The notes beneath the pieces are model-generated. The model saw only the letters and a list, made by a program, of their open reading frames with translations, did no database searches and had not been told where the DNA came from. The translations under genes were made by a program, and so were the position numbers. From DASTCZ01 sp035308165 (GTDB taxonomy: Bacteria > Acidobacteriota > Terriglobia > Acidiferrales > UBA7541): a stretch of 64,000 bases of DNA. Shown piece by piece: positions 1 to 9,140 of the stretch. The DNA is taken from assembly GCA_035308165.1 (NCBI GenBank), contig DATGHC010000074.1:1-64000 (forward strand), in the 5' to 3' direction. The first letter of the stretch is position 1. Every line of letters starts with the position of its first letter.

Positions 1-1
1 C

Positions 2-790
2 AGCCAGATCTCCATGGAGTTCGGCATAACGGGTCCGGTCTTCACTCTTTCTACCGCCTGTTCCTCGTCCAACCACGCCATTGCGGTGGCATTGCAGCTT
101 CTTCGTGGAGGAGGCGCGGACCTTGCCTTCGCGGGCGGAAGTGAGGCTCCTCTGAGCTTCGGCATGTTGAAAGCCTGGGAAGCCATGCGCGTGGTTTCCC
201 CGGATGTTTGCCGTCCGTTTTGCCGCGATCGTAAAGGAATCATTCTTGGCGAAGGCGCCGGCATGTTGATGCTCGAACCACTCGATGCCGCGCGCGCGCG
301 TGGCGCGCACATTTATGCGGAATTAGCCGGCGCAGGCATGTCCTCGGATGCGGCTCACATCACGCAGCCGACCGTGGATGGCCCCGTCCGCGCTATTCGC
401 GGCGCTATTGCCGACGGCGGGCTACAACTCGAGCAAGTCGGCTACATCAATGCGCATGGAACAGGCACTCCGGGAAATGATCCCGCCGAAACCCGCGCCA
501 TCCGCGAAGTTTTTGGCCCCCTGGCGGACCGCATCCCGGTCAGTTCCACAAAATCCATGCACGGCCACGCCCTGGGCGCCGCGGGAGCCATCGAAGCGGT
601 AGCCACTCTTCTGGCCATGCGCGACGGTGTACTTCCTCCCACCGCCAATTTCACCGAAGCCGACCCCGCCTGCGACCTCGACTATATTCCCAACGTCGCC
701 CGCTCCGCGCGCATCGAAGCCGCACTCTCCAATTCCTTCGCCTTCGGGGGACTTAACGCCGTCTTGGCCTTCCGTTCAGTGAATTTCTAA
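2..790 (+). CDS. fabF: Beta-ketoacyl-ACP synthase II-like, C-terminal part (5' cut by window)
   Basis: This is the C-terminal ~262 residues of a condensing enzyme that extends malonyl-ACP in type II fatty acid (or polyketide-like) synthesis in the cytoplasm. The frame is open to the left edge, so the gene begins outside the window; the in-frame ATG at 14 is internal. Visible thiolase-fold motifs are the nucleophile Cys in STACSSSNHA (codon 59-61), the first active-site His in NAHGTGTPGNDPAE and the second in STKSMHGHALGAAGA, followed by the C-terminal NSFAFGGLNAVLAF. Motif set and spacing match FabF/KAS II. A secondary-metabolite ketosynthase cannot be excluded because the upstream genes are not visible; the following genes run in the opposite direction. 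Confidence 0.9.
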   Translation, partial: SQISMEFGITGPVFTLSTACSSSNHAIAVALQLLRGGGADLAFAGGSEAPLSFGMLKAWEAMRVVSPDVCRPFCRDRKGIILGEGAGMLMLEPLDAARARGAHIYAELAGAGMSSDAAHITQPTVDGPVRAIRGAIADGGLQLEQVGYINAHGTGTPGNDPAETRAIREVFGPLADRIPVSSTKSMHGHALGAAGAIEAVATLLAMRDGVLPPTANFTEADPACDLDYIPNVARSARIEAALSNSFAFGGLNAVLAFRSVNF

Positions 791-824
791 GAGTGCCAGC
801 CATCGCTTGGTCATAAAAACAAAA

Positions 825-851
825 GCGGCGAGGGAATCGATCCCTCGCCGC
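825..851 (-). terminator. Perfect 11-bp hairpin between convergent fabF and ferredoxin
   Basis: GCGGCGAGGGA pairs perfectly with TCCCTCGCCGC around a 5-nt loop. On the minus strand the hairpin is followed by CTTTTGTTTTT, so it works best as the intrinsic terminator of the ferredoxin gene; it could also stop fabF transcripts. Confidence 0.85.
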
Positions 852-880
852 CAAAGATAAATTTATCCTGTTCGCCGCGC

Positions 881-1147
881 TTAGGTCTTGTTCGCGTACC
901 AATCGGAGTTAATGGCCGTGTAATTCGCCCACTTCTCTGGCAAATCCTCAAGCGCAAAAATCGCCGTCACCGGGCAGACCGGGACGCACGCGCCGCAATC
1001 GATACATTCCGTCGGATGGATGTACAGCATCGTCTCCGTCGCGTAGGCGGGCTCATCTTTGCGTGGATGGATGCAGTCCACCGGGCAGACGTCCACGCAG
1101 GCGGTGTCCTTGGTATTCACGCAGGGTTCAGCAATTACGTAAGCCAT
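881..1147 (-). CDS. Seven/eight-iron type ferredoxin
   Basis: This 88-residue protein is a small soluble electron carrier. Two cysteine clusters are visible: an N-terminal set (EPCVNTKDTACVDVCPVDC) resembling the FdxA family, where one cluster may be 3Fe-4S, and a classical C-x2-C-x2-C-x3-CP set (ECIDCGACVPVCP) for a 4Fe-4S cluster. Compared with short FdxA proteins, the loop between the clusters is extended (HPRKDEPAYATETML). The start at 1147 is supported by GGAGAG shortly upstream. The gene stands alone, convergent with fabF, and ends at the hairpin at 825-851. The redox partner is not apparent from context. Confidence 0.88.
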   Translation of the reverse strand: MAYVIAEPCVNTKDTACVDVCPVDCIHPRKDEPAYATETMLYIHPTECIDCGACVPVCPVTAIFALEDLPEKWANYTAINSDWYANKT

Positions 1148-1454
1148 TCTTTCTCTCCTTGGGTTCTCTGAAACCCGGTGCGCACAGCTTCGCCGCGCCG
1201 TTCCAGCAGAATCTAAGATATATCACCAAAATCCACGCGAGACAAGCTTACCTCTCCGTCGCGTTTAGCTCGTCAAATTGCCCCTAATTTGAATGATGGC
1301 CCCGCACGAGCTTAGAATGACTTGGTATCGCAAAAGGTCCCTGAAGCTCACCTCGGCGTGAAGAGGTGAGGGTTTTCGTCGCGACTTTGGCGGACGTGCC
1401 TGGCAGCGGTAAGTTTTTTGGCTGCAAAAGGTTTCAAGGCTCTGGGAGAATACA
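1148..1454. other. Divergent intergenic region with one hairpin
   Basis: This 307-bp stretch separates the ferredoxin from the TlpA-like gene and must hold both promoters. The only clear structure is CTCACCTC (1347-1354) pairing with GAGGTGAG (1363-1370) followed by GGTTTT, about 85 bp before the TlpA start; it may be an attenuator-like hairpin in the leader. TTGACG on the minus strand (1271-1276) is a possible -35 for the ferredoxin, without a well-spaced -10. No gene is seen. Confidence 0.4.
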
Positions 1455-2054
1455 ATGAATCAAATCGGTATCTCCAAATCACCCACGAAGAAATTCGCAA
1501 TCATATTGGGACTTATTATTGTCTGCGCCGCCATTTTCGTTGGCAGTTCCCGCGCCGGGTCTCAAACTTCGCAAAAACCTGCTGCATCCCACACCACGCA
1601 ATCTGCAAAGGCTCCCACATCGAAGGAATTGCAGATAGTTGATCTCGAGGGCTACCGCAAACTCGTGGCCGACCATCGCGGCAAGCCGCTGCTCGTCACC
1701 TTCTGGGCTACCTGGTGCGAACCCTGCCGCGACGAATTTCCCCTGGTCAACGAACTCGCCAAACAATACGCCCCACAAGGCTTGGTTGTAGTGGGCGTGG
1801 ACAAAGACGATGACGCCGAGTTGAATCTCGTCCAACGCTTTATCGCGCGCAATCAGCCGGTTTTCCCCAGTGTCCGTCAAAAGCCGCGGCATGAAGACGA
1901 ATTCAACGACGGCGTGGACCCGCGCTGGCGCGGCGTCATGCCCGCTAATTTTTTCTACACCGCCGATGGACAACTAGCGGGCTTCCTGGTTGGCGCACAG
2001 CCCCGCGACGTTTTCGAGAAAATGATCCACGCCATACTCCCTCCGCGTCCTTGA
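1455..2054 (+). CDS. Membrane-anchored TlpA/ResA-like thioredoxin
   Basis: The 199-residue protein has an N-terminal signal anchor (about residues 13-31), a short Ala/Thr/Ser linker, and a thioredoxin fold from about residue 58. The active site is WATWCEPCRDEF with the redox pair C88/C91; the CEPC form is typical of TlpA/ResA/CcmG-like proteins that reduce disulfides outside the cytoplasm, for example in cytochrome c maturation. The substrate is not known here; no cytochrome c biogenesis genes are adjacent. GGGAG lies about 6 nt before the ATG. It is the first of three closely spaced + genes (TlpA, UPF0173 hydrolase, O-methyltransferase), which probably share a transcript although their functions do not obviously connect. 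Confidence 0.85.
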   Translation: MNQIGISKSPTKKFAIILGLIIVCAAIFVGSSRAGSQTSQKPAASHTTQSAKAPTSKELQIVDLEGYRKLVADHRGKPLLVTFWATWCEPCRDEFPLVNELAKQYAPQGLVVVGVDKDDDAELNLVQRFIARNQPVFPSVRQKPRHEDEFNDGVDPRWRGVMPANFFYTADGQLAGFLVGAQPRDVFEKMIHAILPPRP

Positions 2055-2067
2055 TGATGATGACTAT

Positions 2068-2793
2068 GTGGAGAGAATTGTGTTGAACACCCAAGGAAAC
2101 AAGATCACCTGGCTGGGCCACTCCACCTTTACGGTCACGGGTCCCTCCGGCAGCGTCGTCCTGATTGACCCCTGGACCGAAACCAATCCCGTCTGTCCCG
2201 CCGCTCTCAAAAAGCTGGCGCGTGTGGACGTAATTCTGCTCACGCATGGTCACAGCGATCATTTGGGCGATCTGCTTTCCATCGCCAAATCTCACAAACC
2301 CCAGACCGTCTGTATATTTGAGACGTATCTCTGGCTCAATAAAAAGGGCATCTCCAACTTGCTTCCTATGGGGAAAGGTGGCACGCAAAAAGCCGGTGAA
2401 ATCGAAGTCACCATGGTCAACGCCCATCACTCCAACAGCATCATGGACGGCGACAAATTGGTTTATGGGGGCGAGCCCGCTGGCTACATCGCGCGATTTC
2501 CAGAAGGGTTCTCGCTTTATCACGCCGGGGACACTTGCGTCTTCGGCGACATGAAACTCATCGGTGAGCTATACAAGCCCGACGTCGCCTGCCTCCCCAT
2601 CGGCGACATTTTCACTATGGGCCCGCGCGAAGCTGCCCACGCCATCAAACTACTCGGAGTCCGCCACGTTATTCCCATGCACTACGCCACGTTTCCCATG
2701 CTGACCGGCACACCTGAAGCCTTGCGCGCCGCCACAAGCGACATCCCTGGCCTCGAAATCCACGTGCTGAAACCTGGCGAATCCATATCTTGA
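2068..2793 (+). CDS. UPF0173 metal-dependent hydrolase (metallo-beta-lactamase fold)
   Basis: This 241-residue cytoplasmic protein has the short metallo-beta-lactamase fold of the UPF0173/YtkL family. The di-metal motif LTHGHSDHLGD is present, with the further His ligands expected in VNAHHSNS, and the Asp/His at YHAGDTCVF and PMHYATFP. The substrate of the family is not established. The start is ambiguous: GTG at 2068 gives MERIVLNTQ; a TTG lies five codons on. The gap from the preceding stop is 13 bp and the next gene starts 9 bp after its stop, so it is the middle gene of a three-gene unit. Confidence 0.85.
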   Translation: MERIVLNTQGNKITWLGHSTFTVTGPSGSVVLIDPWTETNPVCPAALKKLARVDVILLTHGHSDHLGDLLSIAKSHKPQTVCIFETYLWLNKKGISNLLPMGKGGTQKAGEIEVTMVNAHHSNSIMDGDKLVYGGEPAGYIARFPEGFSLYHAGDTCVFGDMKLIGELYKPDVACLPIGDIFTMGPREAAHAIKLLGVRHVIPMHYATFPMLTGTPEALRAATSDIPGLEIHVLKPGESIS

Positions 2794-2802
2794 GGAATCC
2801 TG

Positions 2803-3435
2803 ATGAACTTCACCGATCCGCGAGTCGATAAATACCTCTACTCCATTCTTCCCCAGCGCGACGCCGTCATCAACGAAATGGAGCGTTTCGCCAAGCAACA
2901 CAAAGTTCCGATCGTCGGCCCTGCTGTCGCCCGCATGCTCGCCCAGTATGTCGAACTGATTGGCGCGTGGCGCATTTTTGAACTCGGTTCCGCGATTGGT
3001 TATTCAACCATTTGGATGGCCCGCGCAGCTGGCCCTGGAGCTGAAGTCCATTACACCGATGGCAATCCGGCAAACGCCCAGCGCGCGCAAAGCTACATAG
3101 ACCGCGCAGGTGTTTCGGATCGTGTCCGCGTTCACGTCGGCGATGCACTGGAACACCTTGCCGGCACGACCGGCGAATTCGATCTCATCTTCAACGACGT
3201 CGACAAACACCAATATCCCGAAGTCTTCCACAAAGCCGTCAGCCGCGTCCGCAGCGGCGGCCTCTTCATCACCGACAATACGCTCTGGTCCGGCCGCGTC
3301 GCGCGCAAAGCCAAACCAAATGACCGCAACACTCGCGCCATCCAGCAGTTCAACCGATTGTGCTACTCCTCCAAGGAACTCTTTCCCGTCCTTATCCCTC
3401 TCCGCGACGGCGTCCTGGTCTGCCGAAAACGCTAA
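2803..3435 (+). CDS. SAM-dependent O-methyltransferase (family 3 / catechol OMT type)
   Basis: The 210-residue protein matches the bacterial O-methyltransferase_3 family in length and motif order. The glycine-rich SAM loop is FELGSAIGYSTIWMA (about residues 59-73), the acidic residue binding the ribose is in HYTDGNP, and the metal/catalytic region is FDLIFNDVDKHQYPE, followed by DNTLWSGRV. Family members methylate small hydroxylated aromatics or related acceptors with a divalent cation; the substrate is unknown here. A GGAATCCTG stretch precedes the ATG at 2803. Its 9-bp gap from the hydrolase gene indicates co-transcription. It converges with proline dehydrogenase, with no strong terminator in the 60 bp between. 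Confidence 0.88.
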   Translation: MNFTDPRVDKYLYSILPQRDAVINEMERFAKQHKVPIVGPAVARMLAQYVELIGAWRIFELGSAIGYSTIWMARAAGPGAEVHYTDGNPANAQRAQSYIDRAGVSDRVRVHVGDALEHLAGTTGEFDLIFNDVDKHQYPEVFHKAVSRVRSGGLFITDNTLWSGRVARKAKPNDRNTRAIQQFNRLCYSSKELFPVLIPLRDGVLVCRKR

Positions 3436-3495
3436 ATTATTGCTCGAGGAAAGAACACACTTCTCCGCATCAATTCCTTATGCTGCAAAAAGGGT

Positions 3496-4404
3496 TTAGC
3501 CGCGGAAGAAATTCTTCAGGAAGAACAACATATTCGCTGGCCGCTCAGCCAGCCGCCGCATGAAGTAGGGAAACCAATCTCGTCCATACGGAATGTAAAC
3601 GCGCATGTTATACCCGCGCTTCACCAACTCGCGCTGCAGGTCCGTTCTAATACCGTAAAGCATCTGAAACTCAAACTGATCCTTGCCAATCCCCTTCTCC
3701 GCCACAAACAGTTCAGTCGCCTGGATCATCTTCGGATCGTGCGTCGCAATCCCATGGTAAATACCGCTGGGCAACAATAATTTCATCACCCTCACGTAAT
3801 TTGCATCAACATCCGCTTTCGCCGGAAATGCCACCGTCGGCGGCTCCTTGTAGGCACCCTTGCACAGCCTTATCCGGCATCCCAAAGCCAGCAAGTCGCG
3901 CGCATCGGCTTCCGTCCGCCGCAAATACGATTGCATCACAATTCCGACGGCGGTGGTTTTCGCGCGCACACTTTTTACAACGTCAATTGTCCGCTGCGTG
4001 TACGCCGACCCTTCCATGTCCACGCGCACGAAATTGCCGTAACCCGTCGCATGCGCCACGATGCTCTCCAGCAATTCCTGGCACATCGCCACATCCAGGT
4101 CCAGCCCCAGTTGCGTCAGCTTCAGTGAAACATTGGCCTCCAGTTTTTCCTCAGCGATTCGGTCAAATATCCGCAAATAAGATTCCCGCGCCGCCCGCGC
4201 CTGCTCCGCATTCGTAACGCTTTCACCAAGCAAATCAAGGCTCACCTTCAGTCCGGACCCATTGCACACTTTCGCCGCCGCCAGAGCCTGTTCAAGCTCT
4301 TCCCCAGCTACGAATTTTTGTGACATCCGCCGCGTGGTCTTATGCGACGTTACCCACCCCGCCATGCGCGGGCTGTTGGAGAGACGCAGTAGCACCGCCC
4401 GCAT
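3496..4404 (-). CDS. Proline dehydrogenase (monofunctional, FAD-dependent)
   Basis: This ~302-residue protein is a stand-alone PRODH (TIM barrel) that oxidises L-proline to 1-pyrroline-5-carboxylate and passes electrons through FAD to the quinone pool. Family signatures visible include VRVDMEGSAYTQRT, QSYLRRTEADA, RLCKGAYKEP, IATHDPKMI, FEFQMLYGIR and the C-terminal RVYIPYGRDWFPYFMRRL, which carries the arginines that bind proline carboxylate. Length is typical of the Bacillus/Deinococcus-type enzyme rather than the long PutA. A GTG lies one codon upstream of the chosen ATG. The P5C dehydrogenase partner is not in the window. trxB follows 86 bp downstream on the same strand. Confidence 0.92.
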   Translation of the reverse strand: MRAVLLRLSNSPRMAGWVTSHKTTRRMSQKFVAGEELEQALAAAKVCNGSGLKVSLDLLGESVTNAEQARAARESYLRIFDRIAEEKLEANVSLKLTQLGLDLDVAMCQELLESIVAHATGYGNFVRVDMEGSAYTQRTIDVVKSVRAKTTAVGIVMQSYLRRTEADARDLLALGCRIRLCKGAYKEPPTVAFPAKADVDANYVRVMKLLLPSGIYHGIATHDPKMIQATELFVAEKGIGKDQFEFQMLYGIRTDLQRELVKRGYNMRVYIPYGRDWFPYFMRRLAERPANMLFFLKNFFRG

Positions 4405-4489
4405 CACGGGTGGTTACACCTGCCTGAATTTTTTGATGTTGAGGGATGCGTCACGGACCTGGAATCCGCCGCCACTGAAGAACGATCTG

Positions 4490-5416
4490 TCACGCGTGCT
4501 TGTGCCCTTCGAGGAATCTTTCCGCCTCAATAGCCGCCATGCATCCCGACCCTGCCGCCGTCACTGCCTGCCGGTACACGTGGTCTTGCACGTCTCCCGC
4601 CGCGAACACACCTTCTACCGTGGTTCGTGGCCCGTCGTGCGTTTTCAAGTAGCCGTTGGCATCCATATCCAGTTGCCCCTTGAATGGCTTTGTATTGGGG
4701 TCGTGCCCGATGGCCACAAACATCCCGGTAATCGGCAGCACGCTGGTTTGATTCGTGTCAGTATTCCTCACCCGGATCCCTTCCACCGAGCTCTTCGACA
4801 CATCCAGCACTTCCTCCACCACCACCGGCGTCATGAATTTTATTTTCTCATTATTACGGGCGCGCTCCAGCATGATCTTGGACGCGCGAAACTCGTTCCG
4901 CCGGTGCAGAATGGTCACCTTGCTCGCGAATTTGGTGAGAAATGTGGCCTCTTCCATGGCCGTGTCGCCTCCACCCACCACCGCGATTTCCTTGCCGCGG
5001 AAAAAATATCCGTCGCACGTCGCGCAAGTGGACACCCCATGCCCGATCAGCTTCCTCTCGGAATCCACGCCCAGCAGCCGTGCCGAAGCCCCGCTGGCGA
5101 TGATCAGCGTTTCGCACTCATACGAGTCCTGCCCGGCCAACAGCTTAAACGGCCGCTTGCTCAAGTCCACATTGGAGATCGTCCCAGAGCGAAACTCTGT
5201 CCCAAATTTCGCCGCCTGCTTGCGGATATTTTCAATTAATTCCGGCCCCAGAATCCCGTCAGGAAATCCGGGGAAATTTTCCACGTGCGTTGTGGTCGAA
5301 AGCTGCCCACCCGGCTCGTGCCCATCCAGCACCAAAGGTTTCAAGTTCGCGCGCGCCGCGTAGATCGCCGCGGTCAGCCCCGCGCAACCGCTCCCGATAA
5401 TGATTACGTTGTACAT
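4490..5416 (-). CDS. trxB: Thioredoxin reductase
   Basis: The 308-residue flavoprotein transfers electrons from NADPH through FAD and a redox disulfide to thioredoxin. The FAD-binding IIGSGCAGLTAA begins at residue 6, the redox-active CATC is C131/C134, the NADPH-binding VVGGGDTAMEEA follows, and the C-terminal FAD motif GVFAAGDVQD is intact. Length equals the usual low-molecular-weight bacterial TrxB. GGAGA lies about 6 nt before the ATG. It could feed the exported TlpA-like protein at 1455-2054 only through a membrane relay, which is not visible. Confidence 0.95.
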   Translation of the reverse strand: MYNVIIIGSGCAGLTAAIYAARANLKPLVLDGHEPGGQLSTTTHVENFPGFPDGILGPELIENIRKQAAKFGTEFRSGTISNVDLSKRPFKLLAGQDSYECETLIIASGASARLLGVDSERKLIGHGVSTCATCDGYFFRGKEIAVVGGGDTAMEEATFLTKFASKVTILHRRNEFRASKIMLERARNNEKIKFMTPVVVEEVLDVSKSSVEGIRVRNTDTNQTSVLPITGMFVAIGHDPNTKPFKGQLDMDANGYLKTHDGPRTTVEGVFAAGDVQDHVYRQAVTAAGSGCMAAIEAERFLEGHKHA

Positions 5417-5620
5417 GAAATTCTCCGAGTTACTTCCCTCACCTTGGATTCAACTGCAGCGCCTCGCGATTCAATCCAAAAGAACGCTCATTGTAGCACC
5501 ACGCAGTTCTTTTTCTTGAGCATGAATGGACCCTCAGAGCGGGCGGCATCCCGGGTTTTCTGGGGGGAAATACTGACATCGGAGAGGAAAGGTTATCTCG
5601 GCAAAAATCTCAGCCAGCGA

Positions 5621-7507
5621 TCAGCGGACACTCTGAACTGCAGTAGACTCCAGAACCTTGGACACTTCACGGATCAAGACCTCATTGGAAAACGGCTTTT
5701 GCAACAATTGAGTACCCGGAGGCAGTCCGCCATTCTCGCCGGAATGGAATTCAATGTACCCGGACATGAACATTATTTTTACATCCGGGCGGGCAGCCAC
5801 CAATTTTTTCGCTAGTGCTGGACCGCCGATACCGGGCATCACCACATCCGTCAAGAGCAGATGGATGGTGCCCTTGAATTTCTCCGCGATTTCCAGAGCC
5901 ATGGAACCGCTAGCCGCTGCCAGAACTTTGTAACCAGCCTCGGACAGAAGGTCGGTGACCAGCGCACGAAGAGATTCTTCGTCCTCCACAAGAAGTATGG
6001 TTTCTGTCCCCTGCGGGGAATTGTCCTGCCGATTCTCCATTACCGGTTCCTGAACCGCCTTCGCGACTATAGGCAGGTAGATCTTGAAGGAAGCTCCTTT
6101 TCCTGGCTCGCTGTCCACCCAGACATATCCTTCGCTTTGCTTCACTACGCCATAAACTGTCGCCAGTCCCAGCCCTGTCCCCTTCCCCTTTTCTTTGGTT
6201 GTGAAGAACGGCTCAAAAATATGCGCCATCGTCCCCGAGTCCATTCCCATGCCCGAATCCGTCACCGACAGAAGTACATAGGCCCCTTGTCGCACATAAG
6301 GTTGGCTGGCCACCACTTCCTCGCCCAATTCCACATTGCTGGTTTGAATTAATAGCTTTCCACCTTCGGGCATTGCATCCCGTGCATTCACCGCCAGATT
6401 CATGATCACCTGTTCGATCTGGCTCTGGTCTGCCTTCACCTTTCCCAACTGCGGATCCAGCGACGTGACCAGCTCAACATCCTCGCCAATCATTCGCTGG
6501 AGCATCTTTCCAATGTCGGCGACCACGCCATTCAGATCCAGGATTTTTGGTTGCAGCACTTGTTGCCGGCTGAACGCCAACAGTTGGCGGGTCAGTGAGG
6601 CAGCCCGTTGCCCTGCCTTCTTAATTTCCGTTGCATGCTTGCGCAGCGGATCGCGTTCCGCCAGCCGCAACTCCAGAACATCGCTGTATCCCAGGATCAC
6701 GCCCAGCAAATTGTTGAAGTCATGGGCGATTCCGCCCGAAAGCCGCCCTACGGCCTCCATCTTTTGGGACTGCTTCAGTTGTTCATCTTTCAGCCGCAGC
6801 ACTTCTTCCGCTTTCTTTCGGGCCGTAATGTCCCGGTTGACGATTACCAGCTCCTCAGTCTCCCCCTTGGCGTTGCGAACCGCGCTCGCAGTGGATTCCA
6901 GCACTCTCCACGTTCCATCTTTATGGCGGAACCGGTACTCCACTAGATGACCTCTGCCCGTCCGGGATGCCTCCTTGGCTGCCTCCATCACCTTCTCACG
7001 GTCATCCGGATGAATCTGTTCCATCCCGGGGGTTGCCTTCAACTCCTCGGCGGAATAACCGAGGACCTTTTCGTACGATGGGCTGTTGTAAAGCCTGCGC
7101 CCCTGGGCATCCACGACTGCAATCAAATCTTCCGCGTTTTCACCAATCAAAAGAAATAGTTTTTGGCTTTCCAGCAATTGCCGTCGCACGCGGTAAATTT
7201 GCAGTTGTTGGTAAAACAAGTAGATGTCAAAAAGTAGGACGAGATACAACAATCCCCTCATCGACTCCTGGAGATTGAAAAGGTAGGTGCCGTCAGCCTT
7301 TTCAAAGAAAATGGGAAATGTGAAGGAGAGCAGCCCGCCGGTCAAAAGCAGCGTTACGGTTACCGCCGATCCCCAGAGCCACCACTGGCGGCGCTCAACC
7401 TTATGCAGGCTTTTCAGGACCGAATCCGGGGATCCGCCAGCCATACCCTGGAAGGACTTCCGCTCTCTCTCGCTTTTGGTTGGGAAAAGCGGCACAGTGT
7501 TCCACAT
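5621..7507 (-). CDS. Hybrid sensor histidine kinase (2 TM, PAS, HisKA, HATPase, receiver)
   Basis: This 628-residue protein has two N-terminal membrane helices (about 42-66 and 85-104) separated by a short loop, one PAS domain with its PAC segment (about 120-232, ending NRDITARKKAEE), a dimerisation/phosphoacceptor domain with the phospho-His in GGIAHDFNNLLGVI, an HATPase domain with NLAVNARDAM, FEPFFTTK and GTGLGLATVYG, and a C-terminal receiver with acidic pocket VEDEE and phospho-Asp in LLTDVVMPG. The architecture is a NtrB-like hybrid kinase. The signal and output protein are unknown; no separate response regulator is next to it. The start is uncertain: no strong ribosome site is seen at 7507, and an internal ATG at 7444 is possible. 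Confidence 0.9.
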   Translation of the reverse strand: MWNTVPLFPTKSERERKSFQGMAGGSPDSVLKSLHKVERRQWWLWGSAVTVTLLLTGGLLSFTFPIFFEKADGTYLFNLQESMRGLLYLVLLFDIYLFYQQLQIYRVRRQLLESQKLFLLIGENAEDLIAVVDAQGRRLYNSPSYEKVLGYSAEELKATPGMEQIHPDDREKVMEAAKEASRTGRGHLVEYRFRHKDGTWRVLESTASAVRNAKGETEELVIVNRDITARKKAEEVLRLKDEQLKQSQKMEAVGRLSGGIAHDFNNLLGVILGYSDVLELRLAERDPLRKHATEIKKAGQRAASLTRQLLAFSRQQVLQPKILDLNGVVADIGKMLQRMIGEDVELVTSLDPQLGKVKADQSQIEQVIMNLAVNARDAMPEGGKLLIQTSNVELGEEVVASQPYVRQGAYVLLSVTDSGMGMDSGTMAHIFEPFFTTKEKGKGTGLGLATVYGVVKQSEGYVWVDSEPGKGASFKIYLPIVAKAVQEPVMENRQDNSPQGTETILLVEDEESLRALVTDLLSEAGYKVLAAASGSMALEIAEKFKGTIHLLLTDVVMPGIGGPALAKKLVAARPDVKIMFMSGYIEFHSGENGGLPPGTQLLQKPFSNEVLIREVSKVLESTAVQSVR

Positions 7508-7762
7508 TGAAACTGGAGTCCGCTCTTCGCAATGGTACCTTCCACAAGATTAATCTCATCGGTTAACAGCCGGGGCGGGCGTTTTTACGGGATCGAATTA
7601 TTTGCAACTACTTCGGATCCGCAAATCTTTTACTTTTTCCTAGTCGGAGGTCGCTCAAAGGAGCTACGCATAGGGTCAAGTTCATGATTCCCTGCGCCCT
7701 CGATTCAAGGCGGTGGCCAGCACCCGCTGGAGGTCGGAAAATTTGAACTTTCCTCTACCAAA

Positions 7763-9103
7763 TCATTTCGTCGTCAATCCCTGCAATCTTTCCTTGTTAA
7801 TCTTCACCACCACACCCGCATTTCGGTCGGCCACCTCGCTTACCTTATATTCCGCCGCCGATCCCAGCACTTGCGCGAGTTCCGAAGGGGTCAACTTGTA
7901 ATCGCTCGTCAACCACTGAGCTATATTCGCCGTAGCCTGCCGAAATGCTTCGTCGATCGACCCTTCCAACCCCATGGCCATAATGTGCGTCGCCGACTCC
8001 ACGCGCGGCCCCTGGATGCGTTTCTTCGATATCACGTCCACAGTGACTTCCACATCCATGGAGGTCTCCAGCGCATTTCCAGTCAATTCCCCATCGCCCT
8101 GCGCTGCGTGCCCATCGCCAAAATAGAGCAGCGCTCCGGGTACGCTCACCGGCAGATAGACCGTCGCTCCCTCAATTACTTCATTGAAGTCCATGTTTCC
8201 GCCAAAATGTCCTGAATCGCCCGAGCCCGGTGGCGCCTGTGCCGGGTTCGTCGCAGTTGCGACGCATCCCAGCATCGGCCGAAGTGGAACTGTGTATTTG
8301 GCCATGTGCTCACCGGGTTTCTCGGGTGAGGCCACGCCGCCAGCCAGGTCCAAATGCCAGCGCACGTTCTTTCCGGCATCTTTCATTTTCACCGCCAGGC
8401 CGCTGTCCATCCCACGGTCAACTATCGAATCATCGCTGCCTGCCCAATCCCGGTTCAGTCGCAGCCGCACAATATGCACCACCAGAGTGTCCCCGGGCAC
8501 CGCGCTTTCTATGTAGAACGGCCCCGTCTCTGGATTTCCGCCCAGCACCCGCGTCACGCCCCTCTCATCCGTTCCGCCTGCATCCACAGTAGTCGTATGG
8601 ATGGTGTCGCCGGGCGAAATCGTGAGCACTGGTTTATTGAATGGGGAAAATTGCCGGTAGAAAACCGTCGGCGTAAATTCATGCCGTTGCGGCGCACCCG
8701 CGCGTCGCTGCGGAGCGAGCTTCGCCGTGAAGGTGTGACTAGCGGGATGCGCCTTGTCCTCGGCGTCAATAAACACAACCGAGCCGGAAATTGTGTCGCC
8801 CTGAATCGTGGCCGTACACTCCTCCGTGTCGCCCTGCTCGTCTTTCGCCAAAAAGTGGATCGCACCCCCGCTCACCGTGCCCTCCAGCTTGTCTCCATCG
8901 AACGTTCCGGTCAGCTTGTCTCCCTGTTGCGTCAACTCCATCGAAAGATTGAGAGGCGTGCCATAAAAATCTGCGACGATCAACCATCGCCCGGAAATAT
9001 CAGTACCCCCTGCGCGCTCCGCTTTTTGCGCGGCTTTTGACAGAGCGCCTTGACTTAGTAGCAATCCCCAAGCAAGACACGACACAACTAGAATTTTGCG
9101 CAT
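7763..9103 (-). CDS. Exported acetamidase/formamidase family protein
   Basis: The 446-residue protein begins with a Sec signal peptide (MRKILVVSCLAWGLLLSQG), then a beta-rich lipocalin-like N-terminal domain (about 35-135), then an FmdA/AmdA-type domain (about 140-446) with PGDT repeats, GPFYIESAVPGDT, GCVATATNP and FGGNMDFNEVIEG, the family's central signature. Family enzymes hydrolyse formamide or acetamide to the acid and ammonia, but are normally cytoplasmic; this one appears exported, so the substrate may differ. GGAGG five nt before the ATG at 9103 fixes the start. It lies 37 bp downstream of the FMN oxidase on the same strand, so the two are probably co-transcribed. Confidence 0.82.
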   Translation of the reverse strand: MRKILVVSCLAWGLLLSQGALSKAAQKAERAGGTDISGRWLIVADFYGTPLNLSMELTQQGDKLTGTFDGDKLEGTVSGGAIHFLAKDEQGDTEECTATIQGDTISGSVVFIDAEDKAHPASHTFTAKLAPQRRAGAPQRHEFTPTVFYRQFSPFNKPVLTISPGDTIHTTTVDAGGTDERGVTRVLGGNPETGPFYIESAVPGDTLVVHIVRLRLNRDWAGSDDSIVDRGMDSGLAVKMKDAGKNVRWHLDLAGGVASPEKPGEHMAKYTVPLRPMLGCVATATNPAQAPPGSGDSGHFGGNMDFNEVIEGATVYLPVSVPGALLYFGDGHAAQGDGELTGNALETSMDVEVTVDVISKKRIQGPRVESATHIMAMGLEGSIDEAFRQATANIAQWLTSDYKLTPSELAQVLGSAAEYKVSEVADRNAGVVVKINKERLQGLTTK

Positions 9104-9140
9104 TCCATCCTCCAAATTTTTGTCTCTTCATTCCTGCTGG

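Noticed and set aside
4262..5239. Open + frame of 325 codons antisense to proline dehydrogenase and trxB
   Set aside because: It is the complement of two well-supported genes, has no family motif and no start signal; open only because of GC bias.
5621..7507. Pairing the hybrid kinase with the REC-PilZ regulators as one two-component system
   Set aside because: They are 43 kb apart and the kinase carries its own receiver; nothing in the sequence links them.
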